Shown piece after piece: positions 1 to 10,500 of a DNA stretch of 64,000 nucleotides. Below the pieces are notes generated by a model, which made no database searches, was not told the DNA's origin, and worked only from the letters and a program-made list of their open reading frames with translations. Source of the DNA: Anticarsia gemmatalis (Eukaryota; Arthropoda; Insecta; Lepidoptera; Erebidae); contig NC_134756.1 of the NCBI RefSeq assembly GCF_050436995.1, positions 7,254,001 to 7,318,000 on the forward strand, written 5' to 3'. Both the position numbers and the translations under genes were made by a program. Each line of letters starts with the position of its first letter. The first letter of the stretch is position 1.

Positions 1-3000
1 CGAATTCGCTATGGTGTTCCGATTAGATTTGCACTCAATTTTCTTGCGTTGCTTTTAATTTTATTAAATGTTTATTGCGGTGTACTCGTATGTTTGGTTG
101 TTGAGTATGTGTTTGATTGCTACGGTTACGTTTTGACACCACCATATTTGTTATTATACTTTGACGTTACACCAATCAGCTGGTTCGAATTTTTGCATAA
201 GTTTCACTCACTCAATTATAAAAGCCGCTACTTGCTTCTATTTAATTCTATAATCATCGCTTGATTTACAAATGAAAACTGCTTAGTTTTGCCTTAATAG
301 TTGTATAAGTACCCTTAGGGTACACCTAAAGTCAGACTGTTCTACATATATTGTCCATTAAATATAGTACGTATAGTCTAGGTTGTATAGATTACATTAG
401 TTAGAAGCTTCTAGGGCTAACTGCAGAATTATGACGGTGTGGTAGTTAACGCGATTGTGATCTATCATTTCGGTTGAACGACAGATGTGTAATGGGTAGG
501 CCTCGGGAATTAGCTCGTTTACAAGCTGTGACGACTGATGACGTTACTCTAGCTGCCGGTACTTAATACTAGATTTACTTCTGTTTTGCGTTTGTATAAT
601 ATTGTCGCTTTTTATGAGGACATCTATAGCTATGGGCATAAGATTACTACTACACTTAGAGATGGACTTCGTAACTGCTTGTTGGGTTTGTTTACTTGTT
701 AATCTTCCAGCAACATTTTCACTACAATTAGATGGCTTCCTAGCAAAAGATGATTATACGAATCATTAGATGCGGCACTGATATCGTTACAATTTCGATC
801 ATATTTTATGCATTGTCTTCGAAATCACGGGTACATCTTTACCCTGTAAGATTAATTATATTGAACTAAGTAAAAAGCAATATCAGTATTTGGATCTTCG
901 AATTCAAGTCACGAGTACGATAAATTCATGATTGATAAATGTGAAAATACATTGAAGATGTTATCACTAAAGTCCTCGTTCAACCTTTAAAACGTTACGT
1001 AACAAGCACAAGGTTTTATCGATCTTGTCTGCTGCATTATTATTCCCGTGGAAAACCGCTCCTTACCCCGGGAACTCCCGCGGGACGCGGTGTCGGACTC
1101 CCGCTCTTGCATAGACCTGGACATACGATACCGACTTCGTATTACGGTTTACGATAGTTCCTATCTTTATTACGATGCGGATATAATTTGATTTCGCCGA
1201 TATTGGCCTTAAAATAAGGTTGAACGACCATTTTCGGGCGTGAGTTGGTAATGAAATGAGTGGCGCTACGTAAATGCGTATTCATTTTGGTGATATTTTA
1301 TTTTAAGACTTTTTAATAAGGTATGTTGTAAGTCCGTTACTTGTTTATTTATGGACTCTTTAAGAAGGAAACTATTTTTAAAGTACAGGTAATTGATATT
1401 AATTATTTATTGGCAACGATATACATCCATTATTCACGAAATGACCGTTTTTAGAGTACCTAAAGTGTCAGGCTATATTTATCAATTTACGAAACCTCCA
1501 CTTAAAAACGGTGTAAAACAACATTACATAAAACAACTCGCCCAAAATACACTTGAGAAATCTGAATACGAACACAGGAAACGAGCGAAATATATTTTTT
1601 TATTTGAATTTTGTTTCTAAATTCAATACGAACGGGGTAAAACAAAATCACGAGGCGAGTGTTGCCAATTGGCGAGTGTTTGTCGTATTGGTGCGGAGAG
1701 TGTGCCGGGCCGCCGTGATCTGCACTCGAATGCACCGAAAGGGATGCACAATGCATACAGAGTGAACTGCGGATTCAGTCAGCCGTGACTTTTCCTTCCC
1801 ACGGTATATCCTGCCTCCAGATTGTTACGTAGCATGTGACAAAGACTGATTTACTCCGAGATCTGTATGGACTAAACGTGTTTCGATTGTACTGTTCTGT
1901 AGCTCACTTGTATTAGCTGTGTTGTACAAGAAATATAGGTTCTTGGGATTTTTGTTATTGATTTAATTTAATTTACGGTACGTTCATTAATTCGTTCCAT
2001 AGCATAATTAAGCCGTTTGTCACGGAGGAAGACGGGTAAATAAAAGGCAAAAAAATTTAAATACTTATATCGTTATAAACTAAATAGTCTAAAATAAAAC
2101 GTTACACAACTTGGTCGGCTCACTACCAAGCATAGATTAAACTTTTCTTCGACGGCTCACTTAGCGCGGATGAAACGAGTTTCAGTTAAAATGTTTTCGC
2201 TAAGTTAGGAGCAAAAACGCATACTTCATTTTAGATTCATTCAAACTTGCTCCGGTTAACAACTTCGATAAAAATATTCCGGTAATATAATCTTTTTTAT
2301 CGCCTTTCAGAGTAACTATGATGGAGTTAAACTTTAACACAAAAGAACAACCGTTCAGATTCTTGAATAAAGGTCTAATAAAATGCTCCACGTACACGTT
2401 AATTAAATTTGAAAAGCTATGAAGTACCTTAAAACTATTTTGAAAGTTTAAAAAAGTAATATAAAAGTTTTCCAATTGTAAGTACTTCAGAGCCTTTTTG
2501 TTTGATTCATATTTTTTACATAATTACAAAGTTGCTCATATAAGTTGTCGGAGATTATTACCCAAGATAGCATTTAATATCTTCTTCGGTTTGTATAAAA
2601 ATAAGAGCGAAAAAAGTGCCACTGAATCGGAATGATCAACAAGATTAAAATTCATTCCATCATAAAAATTGTATACTGAACGTTATTTGCAAAGCAGAAC
2701 CAAGTTAAAGAGCGACTGCATTTGGTATTCCGTTTATAGCAGTTACCGTTGAAATTAATGAGTTTATAGATTGGCCCACTTTCCGTCGAGACTAGATTGA
2801 CTTTTGCATTTTATTCCTTACCAGGTGCATTTAGATTTCCATTTCCCATTGTAATTAAATAGTAGAAGTTTGCTGAAGTAGCTCCGAGCTATCTGGGACT
2901 CGCTCTGCTATATTTTTTCTTGTCGCGCACAAATTGAATCAAGGTTTAAGTTTTAAGATAGCAACTTTTAAGTTGGGCGAGGTTTTTTATTGTTCTTGAA

Positions 3001-5720
3001 CTGGAATATATTTTGTTAAAATGTAGTTACGTAGAAACGGCAAATGAAGGAATTTAATGTGTGTCAAACACTGCCTATTTTTTTAAATTTGTGTACATTT
3101 TCTGGCAGATAATTGTTTAAAAGTCTTTTAAAGATAGTATTCGTAGCATAAATTGTTCTATACTAGTTCTTTAGCATTTGACATTTTCATACTGACCTAT
3201 GCAGATACAAACAATTCTGTTTCACTGGTCACCTTTGAGTATGCCAGACGTATTATTACGGAGATTTAAAATGTTATATTTTACGCAATCACAATTGTTT
3301 CTTTTAGTTAAATGTTTAAACTGAAACATTTGATAGCTAATGCAATTTAAGATTACTTATCATATTTGCCGAAAGATAATCGAATGGCTGTGTTATGAAA
3401 GAGGTTTATTTCCTTTGTTAAAGATTGACGAGATATAGCTTTAAAAATATTTGTGTTATATTTATTTACTCGTGTTATACCTACTATTTTAAGATTGTTG
3501 CATGATAGTCGTTTATTACTTAATATTTATAAGGTAATTCTGTTACATAAGTAACTGAGACGGTATGCAGAAATCTAAGCCAACCGCAGTGCGTTGACAC
3601 GGCCCAGGTTAAGAGCACTAGAGCCTCTTTGCTGACCCTTACAGCCTGCGAGATGTAAAGAAAGCGCGAAAAAATGTGCTTTATATTCTTTCTAGGAACT
3701 ATGTAAAAATGCATATTTATATCCGAAAAATTCCATGTAAGTGAAGATACATTTCGTGGAATATAATAATGTCAAAAGCAATTCCAGTAAAGTGTGTTTA
3801 ATTAAATGTGCATGTTTATTGACCGTCTTATTAATACAATACCAAACTTTTTAATTTTCTGTTATTCGTTTGTTTGGCTGAAATAATCATAGGTTTATGT
3901 TGTGATATTCCCACTTAGTTTTTTTACTCCTTCCTTCCTTGTAGCGATTGGCAATATTGTTTTAAATGCATAACAATATTCAACTTTAAGGATTTTTTTA
4001 GTCGGGAATAGTAGTAGAATAACTATATTTTTATAGATTGTATGTCTAGCTCCTAGTTACCTAGGGATTATGAAAGTGTTTTCGTAAAGAATACATTATT
4101 TGTAGGTTTATTTAAATTCTTTGATATGGGCAGCCCTTTATCAGCCATTCAATCGTGTCGTGCCTGTTTCTATATAGTGGGTGAATTGTTCCAAGGTTGT
4201 CTATAATTATCCACAGTCGGGATTATGTGCGTTCACATTTGTCTTTTACTTTAACTTGATCCAAATATTCATATGAATTTTTTTGTTCACGCTCTATGGC
4301 TTAATTAGTTTGTATAAAATATCTGCGCCTATAATATATAGAGCTGAATGATTGCGAGAAGCCAATTGTTTCACAATTTATCTTTTGAAGGTGTTAGAAA
4401 TATAATTTGATTGACCTTAGCTTTGACTTTATTTAACGATATTTTCTTTTTCCTTAATTTTTTACCAGTTCAAGATATTTTTTTGTGTTTTATATTCGAT
4501 AGAAGTGATAATGATTGTCCTATTACTCACTCAAACAATCAGCTCTTTTTCAAATAAACATAGTTCACAAATTGCGTTTATTGTACAAAATTGACAAATC
4601 ATTTTCAGTAATTGCCTTCTAAAACAAAAGCAATAAATCAAACGAACAGACACATTATTTTATATTTTAGCAACAATAATTCAATGATAAATGTAGTTTT
4701 AACAATCTCGTGATTTGAGACAATGTGGCGGCCGCGGTCAATTTTACAACTTGATCGACAATCGTGTTTTCGACAACGAAACAACGGCGTCGAAATTGTT
4801 TCGAACAACATGCGATTGCATCACTCATTCTATTGTGGTGTATCGGATATAAAACAATGCAATTATTCCACCAATATTACACCAATACAAATTGTCAGGT
4901 CAACGTAGATTCAATAAACGATACCTATGCAATTACCGTGTGGATATTTCGACTTGGATTTCTCAAGAATTATCGACATACCAATTTTAGTTAATATGTG
5001 GAATTTCCAAAATAACATACGTCAAAGTGGCTATTGTATAAACATTTATTAACTCGTCAACTATCGTGTTGGTTTTCATTTCGTAAAGTCTTATTCGTGT
5101 GTTAATAAAACGGGTTACATTCTGATTAAGTGCCTGATTTCTTTGAGCTTTTCGAGACCATTTTGTTTGACTGTTCTAAAGTTGTGATTACGAGCATTGA
5201 TAATTGTATATTGTATTGAACTGTCGGCATTTCAAGTAATAATGAAGTCGGTAAATGGAAAGGAAGGCGTGGTAGGACCGGACCGGTTTGGTAGCGAAAT
5301 ATCCTTGTATTAGTAGTAAGGTGATCTAGTTGCCCGAGTCTTGAGGTAGTTTGTGCAAGTACGGTAGAATGCGGACGCTGCCCACACCCTACCTTTATGT
5401 CTACGTATAAGGAAGTTGTTTGGGGCTTATATTTTTTGTTTGCTTTTTATAAAATGATAAATGTATGAGAACGAAAGTAAAGTGCTATTCAGAAATTCAT
5501 GATATGCATTTTTTATCTCCTCTTTTTAAAATGTTGTATATCATAATATTGTTTTATGTCGGATGCTTTTTTTTCAGAACTTTTGCGTAATTTCAGAATA
5601 GTTTTTACTCTCTCGAGTTTTATAAATGATAATTTTGCATTGCTTGTTTCAATAAATTTTCTTCTTTTCTTCCAACTATTTTTGAGTTGGTTTCAGTCTC
5701 TTAATAAAAGGGTAAAAAAA
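1..5720. other. Non-coding flank 3' of the cuticle gene
   Basis: AT-rich DNA with no supported gene. The reading frames present are all under 92 codons and lack family features. Two local GC-richer pockets stand out: 1045-1135, with CCCGGG and CCGCGG-like cores, and 1665-1765. The first may be a decayed interspersed repeat; I cannot name it. Confidence 0.6.
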
Positions 5721-5741
5721 CGACATGTTATGTATACTAAG

Positions 5742-5747
5742 TTTATT
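5742..5747 (-). terminator. Poly(A) signal of the cuticular protein gene
   Basis: AATAAA on the minus strand, 251 nt past the stop codon. Cleavage would fall about 10-25 nt further on, near 5720-5730, giving a transcript of about 1.15 kb with a 3' UTR of about 270 nt. No better AATAAA occurs between the stop codon and this site. Confidence 0.65.
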
Positions 5748-5997
5748 TACAAGGTTCAGTTATGTCAACTGACGTACGTTCCGCCGGCAGACCTTCCTTA
5801 GCAACAAAAACGAACAACACATGTATACCTGTCCATTAACTCACAATATCACAGCAAGCAACAATTAAGAAATGCTTTTGAAGCGGCCGAGTACACGTCG
5901 ACCACCCCCGGATGACTCGGCGATTTGATAATTGATGCGTGCTTTTTACGTGTTGCGGCCCTTACAAATCGCCGGAGCCCTCTTTATAAATTAGGAT

Positions 5998-6828
5998 TTA
6001 AACTTTGTGGAAGGAGTAAGTGTAACCGTCAGGTGCTCTGTTGAGACTGAACTTGCCGGGAGGGAAGAAGCGAGTGGGCTGAGGCGTCGTCTGCTCGTAG
6101 TACTGTTGACGAGCGATGGGCTGCGAGGGCTGCGAGTACTGGGACTGCGAGGAGGGCAGGCCGCTGTATTGCGCTTGTTGTGTACCGGGGTAGATGTTGT
6201 TGCTCTGGTACTGAGGCTCGGGCTGGTACTGCTGCTGGGGCTGGTACTGGGGCTGGGGCTGGTACTGTGGCTGCGGCTGGTATTGAGGCTGGTACTGCTG
6301 CTGCTGCTGCTGAGGAGCCACGTAGTTTTCTTGCTCGTACAACTCAGGATGGTACTGGCCGTCATCTGGGTCAGGTTTGCCACCGTAGTTGCGAGCAGGC
6401 GCGGGCGCGGTGTATTGTTGGGGAGCACTGTACTGCTGTTGTTTGTAGTCAGGTGAGTTGTATCGCGGATCCGGGGTGTATCCAGGAGTGGGTGCGACCG
6501 GCTGAGGAGCGGTCGGGATGTGGTCACCGATGGCTTGGAAACCGTTTTTGCCGGCGATGTAGTTCACTGTTTTCCTCTGACCGCTGGGGTCGATGTAGGA
6601 GTAGCTGCCTCTCCTGTTTCCGTCGGCGTCGGTTTCTTCTTTGAAATTAATTCCATCCTCCTGCTGGTATGCGGCACCGAAAGCTCCGTTTCCGCTGAGG
6701 TAGCGCGCTTCTTGTACGATGGCTGCCGTCTTTGGGTCTCCCGCGTACTTGGGCACGCGTCTGCCACCTTCTTGCTGCTGACACGTCGCGGCGGCGATCA
6801 CAAAGACAAAAATAAAGAGCCTGAACAT
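5998..6828 (-). CDS. Secreted RR-1 family cuticular protein with Gln/Pro/Tyr-rich tail
   Basis: Structural protein of the insect exoskeleton, expected to be secreted by epidermis and to bind chitin through its Rebers-Riddiford domain (CPR family, RR-1 subgroup). The start chosen is the first true ATG (MFRL...); the same frame extends 14 codons upstream only to a TTG that lies at the predicted transcription start. The product is 276 residues. Residues 1-16 form a signal peptide (hydrophobic FIFVFVIAAA, likely cleavage after ATC). The R&R core spans about 49-108 and fits G-x8-G-x6-Y-x-A-x-E-x-G-Y-x7-P-x2-P at G74, G83, Y90, A92, G96, F97, P105 and P108; the usual acidic residue at 94 is Lys. 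Residues 131-250 are low complexity (Gln, Pro, Tyr), with PQYQ-type repeats at 178-208. A conserved-looking tail (254-276) holds FFPPGKF and DGYTYSF. No intron is seen, although many insect CPR genes have one after about four codons. Family assignment is firm; the orthologue is not identified. Confidence 0.95.
   Translation of the reverse strand: MFRLFIFVFVIAAATCQQQEGGRRVPKYAGDPKTAAIVQEARYLSGNGAFGAAYQQEDGINFKEETDADGNRRGSYSYIDPSGQRKTVNYIAGKNGFQAIGDHIPTAPQPVAPTPGYTPDPRYNSPDYKQQQYSAPQQYTAPAPARNYGGKPDPDDGQYHPELYEQENYVAPQQQQQQYQPQYQPQPQYQPQPQYQPQQQYQPEPQYQSNNIYPGTQQAQYSGLPSSQSQYSQPSQPIARQQYYEQTTPQPTRFFPPGKFSLNRAPDGYTYSFHKV
6205..6297 (-). repeat. In-frame PQYQ-type coding repeat
   Basis: Degenerate tandem repeat inside the cuticular protein gene (residues about 178-208), made of short units such as QPQYQP and QPEPQYQ. 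On the plus strand it reads as repeated ggctggtactg units with ctg runs. Such repeats are prone to length change. Their strong composition bias also keeps open the antisense and out-of-phase frames that overlap here (5991-6527 minus; 6007-6456, 6180-6644 and 6520-6861 plus), which I do not regard as genes. Confidence 0.85.
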
Positions 6829-6898
6829 TTTGACGGTACAAAATGTGCACTGCTCGCGTGAAAGTAACAAAGTGTGTCGTTGCGGGCGGGTGAACTTA

Positions 6899-6905
6899 TT
6901 ATATA
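6899..6905 (-). promoter_or_regulatory. TATA box of the cuticular protein gene
   Basis: TATATAA on the minus strand, starting 77 nt upstream of the ATG. Counting about 30 nt downstream places transcription start near 6873, where the minus strand reads CACTTT, a fair initiator. This gives a leader of about 45 nt and excludes the upstream TTG as a start. Position is seen in the sequence; use as a promoter is inferred. Confidence 0.75.
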
Positions 6906-6915
6906 CGGCTAGTGG

Positions 6916-6924
6916 AGGCCTTGA
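6916..6924 (-). promoter_or_regulatory. Possible FTZ-F1 type nuclear-receptor site
   Basis: TCAAGGCCT on the minus strand matches the FTZ-F1 consensus YCAAGGYCR at eight of nine positions. It lies 10 bp upstream of the TATA box of the cuticular gene. Beta-FTZ-F1 is an established activator of insect cuticle genes after the ecdysone pulse, so the position is sensible, but a nine-base match can arise by chance. Confidence 0.4.
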
Positions 6925-6929
6925 CGTGT

Positions 6930-8103
6930 ATTGGAAGGGCTTGCGGGTGCGACCGCGAAAATCTTACTCATACAAGCTCCCACTGGCGTCGGATGTATGG
7001 AACGCATCAGGGAAGTGACATTAAGGCGATGAGAACAAGTGTCGTCCATCGAATGGAGATCGTTGGCCCTGTGTAAATGTCAACGAGTAGGCCTACATTC
7101 AACCAACCTTTTGAATATTTAAACAGTCGATGCAAGTTTTAGTTTTAGGAAATAACTTTGACCGTCATGTTAAATTGTGGAATAAATTTTCGATGAGAGC
7201 TTACAAACATCAAAATATATTTTCGTATTTTGAATTTACATTTTTGTTACATTTGGAAGGTTCAGTGGTTTATGCTATAACATGTTACAGAACTGAATAA
7301 TTACGCAATAGTAAATAAATCATTTTATTCGTATGGTAAATGAAAATTCGTGCAGTTATTTTGCTCTAGTCAGGAGTGGTCAAGAGTCGGTTCTGTTGTT
7401 CATTTAATTAGTTTATTTGTGGGTCCCGTGGTTAAATAGCCTCATGTTGATCAACAAATCTACGTGGTTTGGTTGCTAACCGTTGTTTACAATCCGTGCC
7501 TCAGAGAGCATGCTAAACTATGCGCTCCAGTAATCATACAAATACCTATATGACAGGTGTTGGGGTGAAAAATAACCAATCAATATGGTTTCCGAATTAT
7601 TATTAAATGATTATGGCTCCTGTATTTCATAATAAACAAACTTTCGATCACAATCAACATTACGGTTTCATCACAGATTTTTTTCGTGATGACATCAACA
7701 TTTCGTTCATTCATTGTTGTATATTAAGTTCAATATATATGTAGGTATAGTTTTAGTCATCGACCTATTACTTTTATTGTACTATAATTAAACAGAAAAC
7801 ATTCACACACACATGATGCTGGTCTCAAAAAGCTAAGCAATGCCACTGTAATTGTTAATGTAAGTTTTGCGTCATAAGTAGACCGTCGCGATTACTCTAA
7901 GTGCTTGTTGTAGTCATCGATGAACGATAACGTGCAACAGATTCACAACCACGTATGACGATAGAAAAAATATGTGCACTCGCGTTTTCTTTTGCAACTT
8001 CCTTTGTGTGTAGTTTAACTTTGTATGGGTAAAACACATTAGTTATACTTTATGGGTTTTTATAAATCCGAGTTTGTATCATTGATACGTCTATTTTGTG
8101 TTA
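6930..8103. other. Upstream region of the cuticle gene
   Basis: Non-coding DNA upstream of the minus-strand cuticle gene. Apart from the core promoter elements listed separately I see no clear site or repeat. The first few hundred bases are the likely place for stage-specific enhancers, which is inference from position only. Confidence 0.5.
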
Positions 8104-8308
8104 TCTTTTCTAATGTTATAAATGCGAAAGCAACTCTGTTTGTCTTCTGCTCGTGTCTAAACCACTAAATCGATTTAAACGAAAATTTGTACAAAGATAA
8201 TTTGAGTCCCGAGATGAATAGTTTTTTCCCGAGATTCCCAAAGGGAACTTTCAGATATATGTATACCTAACTATAATCCACGCGAACGGCGTCGCGGGCA
8301 ACAGCTAT
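8104..8308 (+). mobile_element. Degenerate non-autonomous Helitron
   Basis: About 205 bp beginning A|TCTTTTCTAATGTTATAAATGCG, recognisable as the lepidopteran Helitron 5' end (TCTATACTAATATTATAAATG in intact copies). It ends CAGCTAT, a decayed form of the CTAG terminus. A stem of CGCGA and TCGCG around loop ACGGCG lies just before the 3' end, as Helitrons require. It has no coding capacity. It belongs to a different subfamily from the three copies at 42887, 48427 and 55199. Confidence 0.65.
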
Positions 8309-10325
8309 ATTGTATAGGTTTTTCATCATTCTATAGAAGCAAAAGTATGTTAAAATAAGCCAGCAACTCAGACTATAAAAGTTAGTTATCAAATTTTTTA
8401 TAACAATTATACGTGTGTGAGATGTAGGCTACTCAGTCTTTGTTTACATAATCTACCTCATTTGATAAAAATATTAAACACGCGTTTGATGGGAAAGATG
8501 TCGTTGCATATTTATTATCAAACAGAGATGCAGAATCACACTTAAGAACAACTTACTATAAACTAGTTCATAACAGTGTTAGCAGTTAGCACCATATCCC
8601 ACGATAGCAGCTAATGTACAGAGTCCGTTATGACAGCGGTACAAATTGTTAATTCTATTGTTTTAACATTAGTTCATGCCAAATCACACACCATTCCCAC
8701 ACGAGTAACTTTACGTAATCATGTCGCGTTGGTTAATATAATATTTTTTTATAGTTCTTTGTAATTTAATTCGTTAACATTAGCTGCATAATGTAAATGA
8801 TACACTTACTTCATACAACCTAAATACTCAGAGATTTACGTAAAGTGACCTGTCAAGGACGTTGGCTTTGTAGAGCAGATTGTTCGTTCTAACTTGAACT
8901 GGCGTTTTTGTACTTACTTTGTATAAAAACTAAGATATTTATATACCTACAGATTCCAATTTTAGCTCCGGTTAGTAGTAATGGAATTTAGAGAATGGTG
9001 AGCTTGTACAGAGTTGCGTAGATCATAGATTGATTGATATGGATCAGATAAAATATTGCTCAACTATACTTATTTACACGGCTTGATTAATCGCTATTAT
9101 ATAATACTGACAGGTACTCTCACTGACCTGCAAAACAATGAGTGAGGCGTGGCATACTTTAGTTATAATCATAATATGATCAAGTCCTACCGACCGAAAG
9201 CCCATTGCGCGAGAGATTGTTTACAATTTACAAGTGCATGCGCAATACATCCTTTATTCCATCACTCTCATTGTCAGGTGAGAACAGGAAACGACACTTA
9301 AGGTAGCTAACGGTAGCTAAATAAAGCAGTTATATTTAGCCAGAAACAGATTTAAAGAAGAATATCGTAGAAGTACTCCGGGTCAATATTATTACAAGAC
9401 TTGGAAAACAAGCTCTACCTTTTTGAAGTAATATTTCTTCTCAATTCTGTTGCTTACGTATATATGATGGGTGTACGACAGCGCCCTATTTATGTAAATG
9501 GTGTACTGCTGCTTTGTTGTAAACAGGCAACGATAGGTAATGTATTAGAATTTCAGATCTCTTCATCCATTCTGTTGAATAAAAAGACTCGAAAGAACAA
9601 AAAATAAATGTTGTATAAAATGAAAACTTACGGTTAATACGTATGTTTTCAAACACATTATGCCGAAATTATTTATGCCGATGTAATTCTATGTATTACT
9701 AGTTAAGTTTTCGGTATTAGTACTTCTCTTGTATTATTCATGTTATTACTATTCATAAGCTATCAATATCTGTGATGTAGGTTGCAAGTATTTCAATTTG
9801 GTATTGCATTGTATGGTAATGCACAAAACAGCGAATATTAGGCCATAATTTATCATCATAACACCTTGATGGAAGATCAAAGATGTATGTACATAATATG
9901 CAAGCATGAATGCAAGGCTCGTTGTAAGTGGTTTTTAAATCTATCTGTCATATATGGCAATAAACTTATTTTTACTATGCGATCTCTGAGTTGAATAAGT
10001 TGATATAACAAAAAAATATTGCTTAGGGCTCAATCGATTACTCAGAATTAGCTTCTGAAAACTATTGGAATTTAGGTAATAATAATATTCAAATTAAAAA
10101 GGTCAGTCTAAGCTTGCTGCCTCTCTACAAGGTACTAAAGTTGGAACATGCTGTAGCAGTTTCTTCATTTTAGTGCCTTTCATAGGACACATATGAGACT
10201 TTAGAAAAATAACAATGCTGTGATCACAGATATTTGCACTGCTTTGTAACAAATTGTTTTAAAATAAACAGTGACGCGGTTTTAAGCTACACATCCAATT
10301 TTTATTGAAATATGCTTTCTGGGTT
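8309..10325. other. Non-coding DNA
   Basis: AT-rich, no supported gene. A small direct repeat (GGTAGCTAA twice, one base apart) lies near 9302-9320. Nothing else recognised. Confidence 0.5.
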
Positions 10326-10500
10326 CAGTAACGCCATTCTCTGCCACTATCTACTATAGACAACCAGCTAGGTATCGCAAATTTTGTATGAAAATATAAT
10401 TTAACGGACGCCGTGAGAATTACTTTTGCGGTAAATTTCAAATGTCATACTTTTGAGACTCGATAGTACAAACTACAGAGAATCGCGCTGCCGATTATGA
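10326..10500 (-). mobile_element. MITE, GTAGCGCGATT family, copy 1
   Basis: About 175 bp with imperfect terminal inverted repeats (CAGTAACGCCATTCTCTGCC at the left, GAGAATCGCGCTGC at the right). Its reverse complement aligns along its length with the elements at 18190 and 46029, including TACTATCGAGT, TTGACATTT-like and GGCGTCCG-like blocks. It is non-coding and therefore non-autonomous. Target duplications are not clear, so the transposase superfamily is unassigned. Confidence 0.6.

Noticed and set aside
5991..6861. Overlapping long frames on both strands (178, 149, 154 and 113 codons) across the cuticle gene
   Set aside because: They are composition shadows of the repetitive Gln/Pro/Tyr coding sequence and lack their own start or promoter signals.
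6829..6870. 14-codon upstream extension of the cuticular protein
   Set aside because: It starts at TTG and lies at the predicted transcription start 30 bp from the TATA box; the signal peptide starts properly at MFRL.
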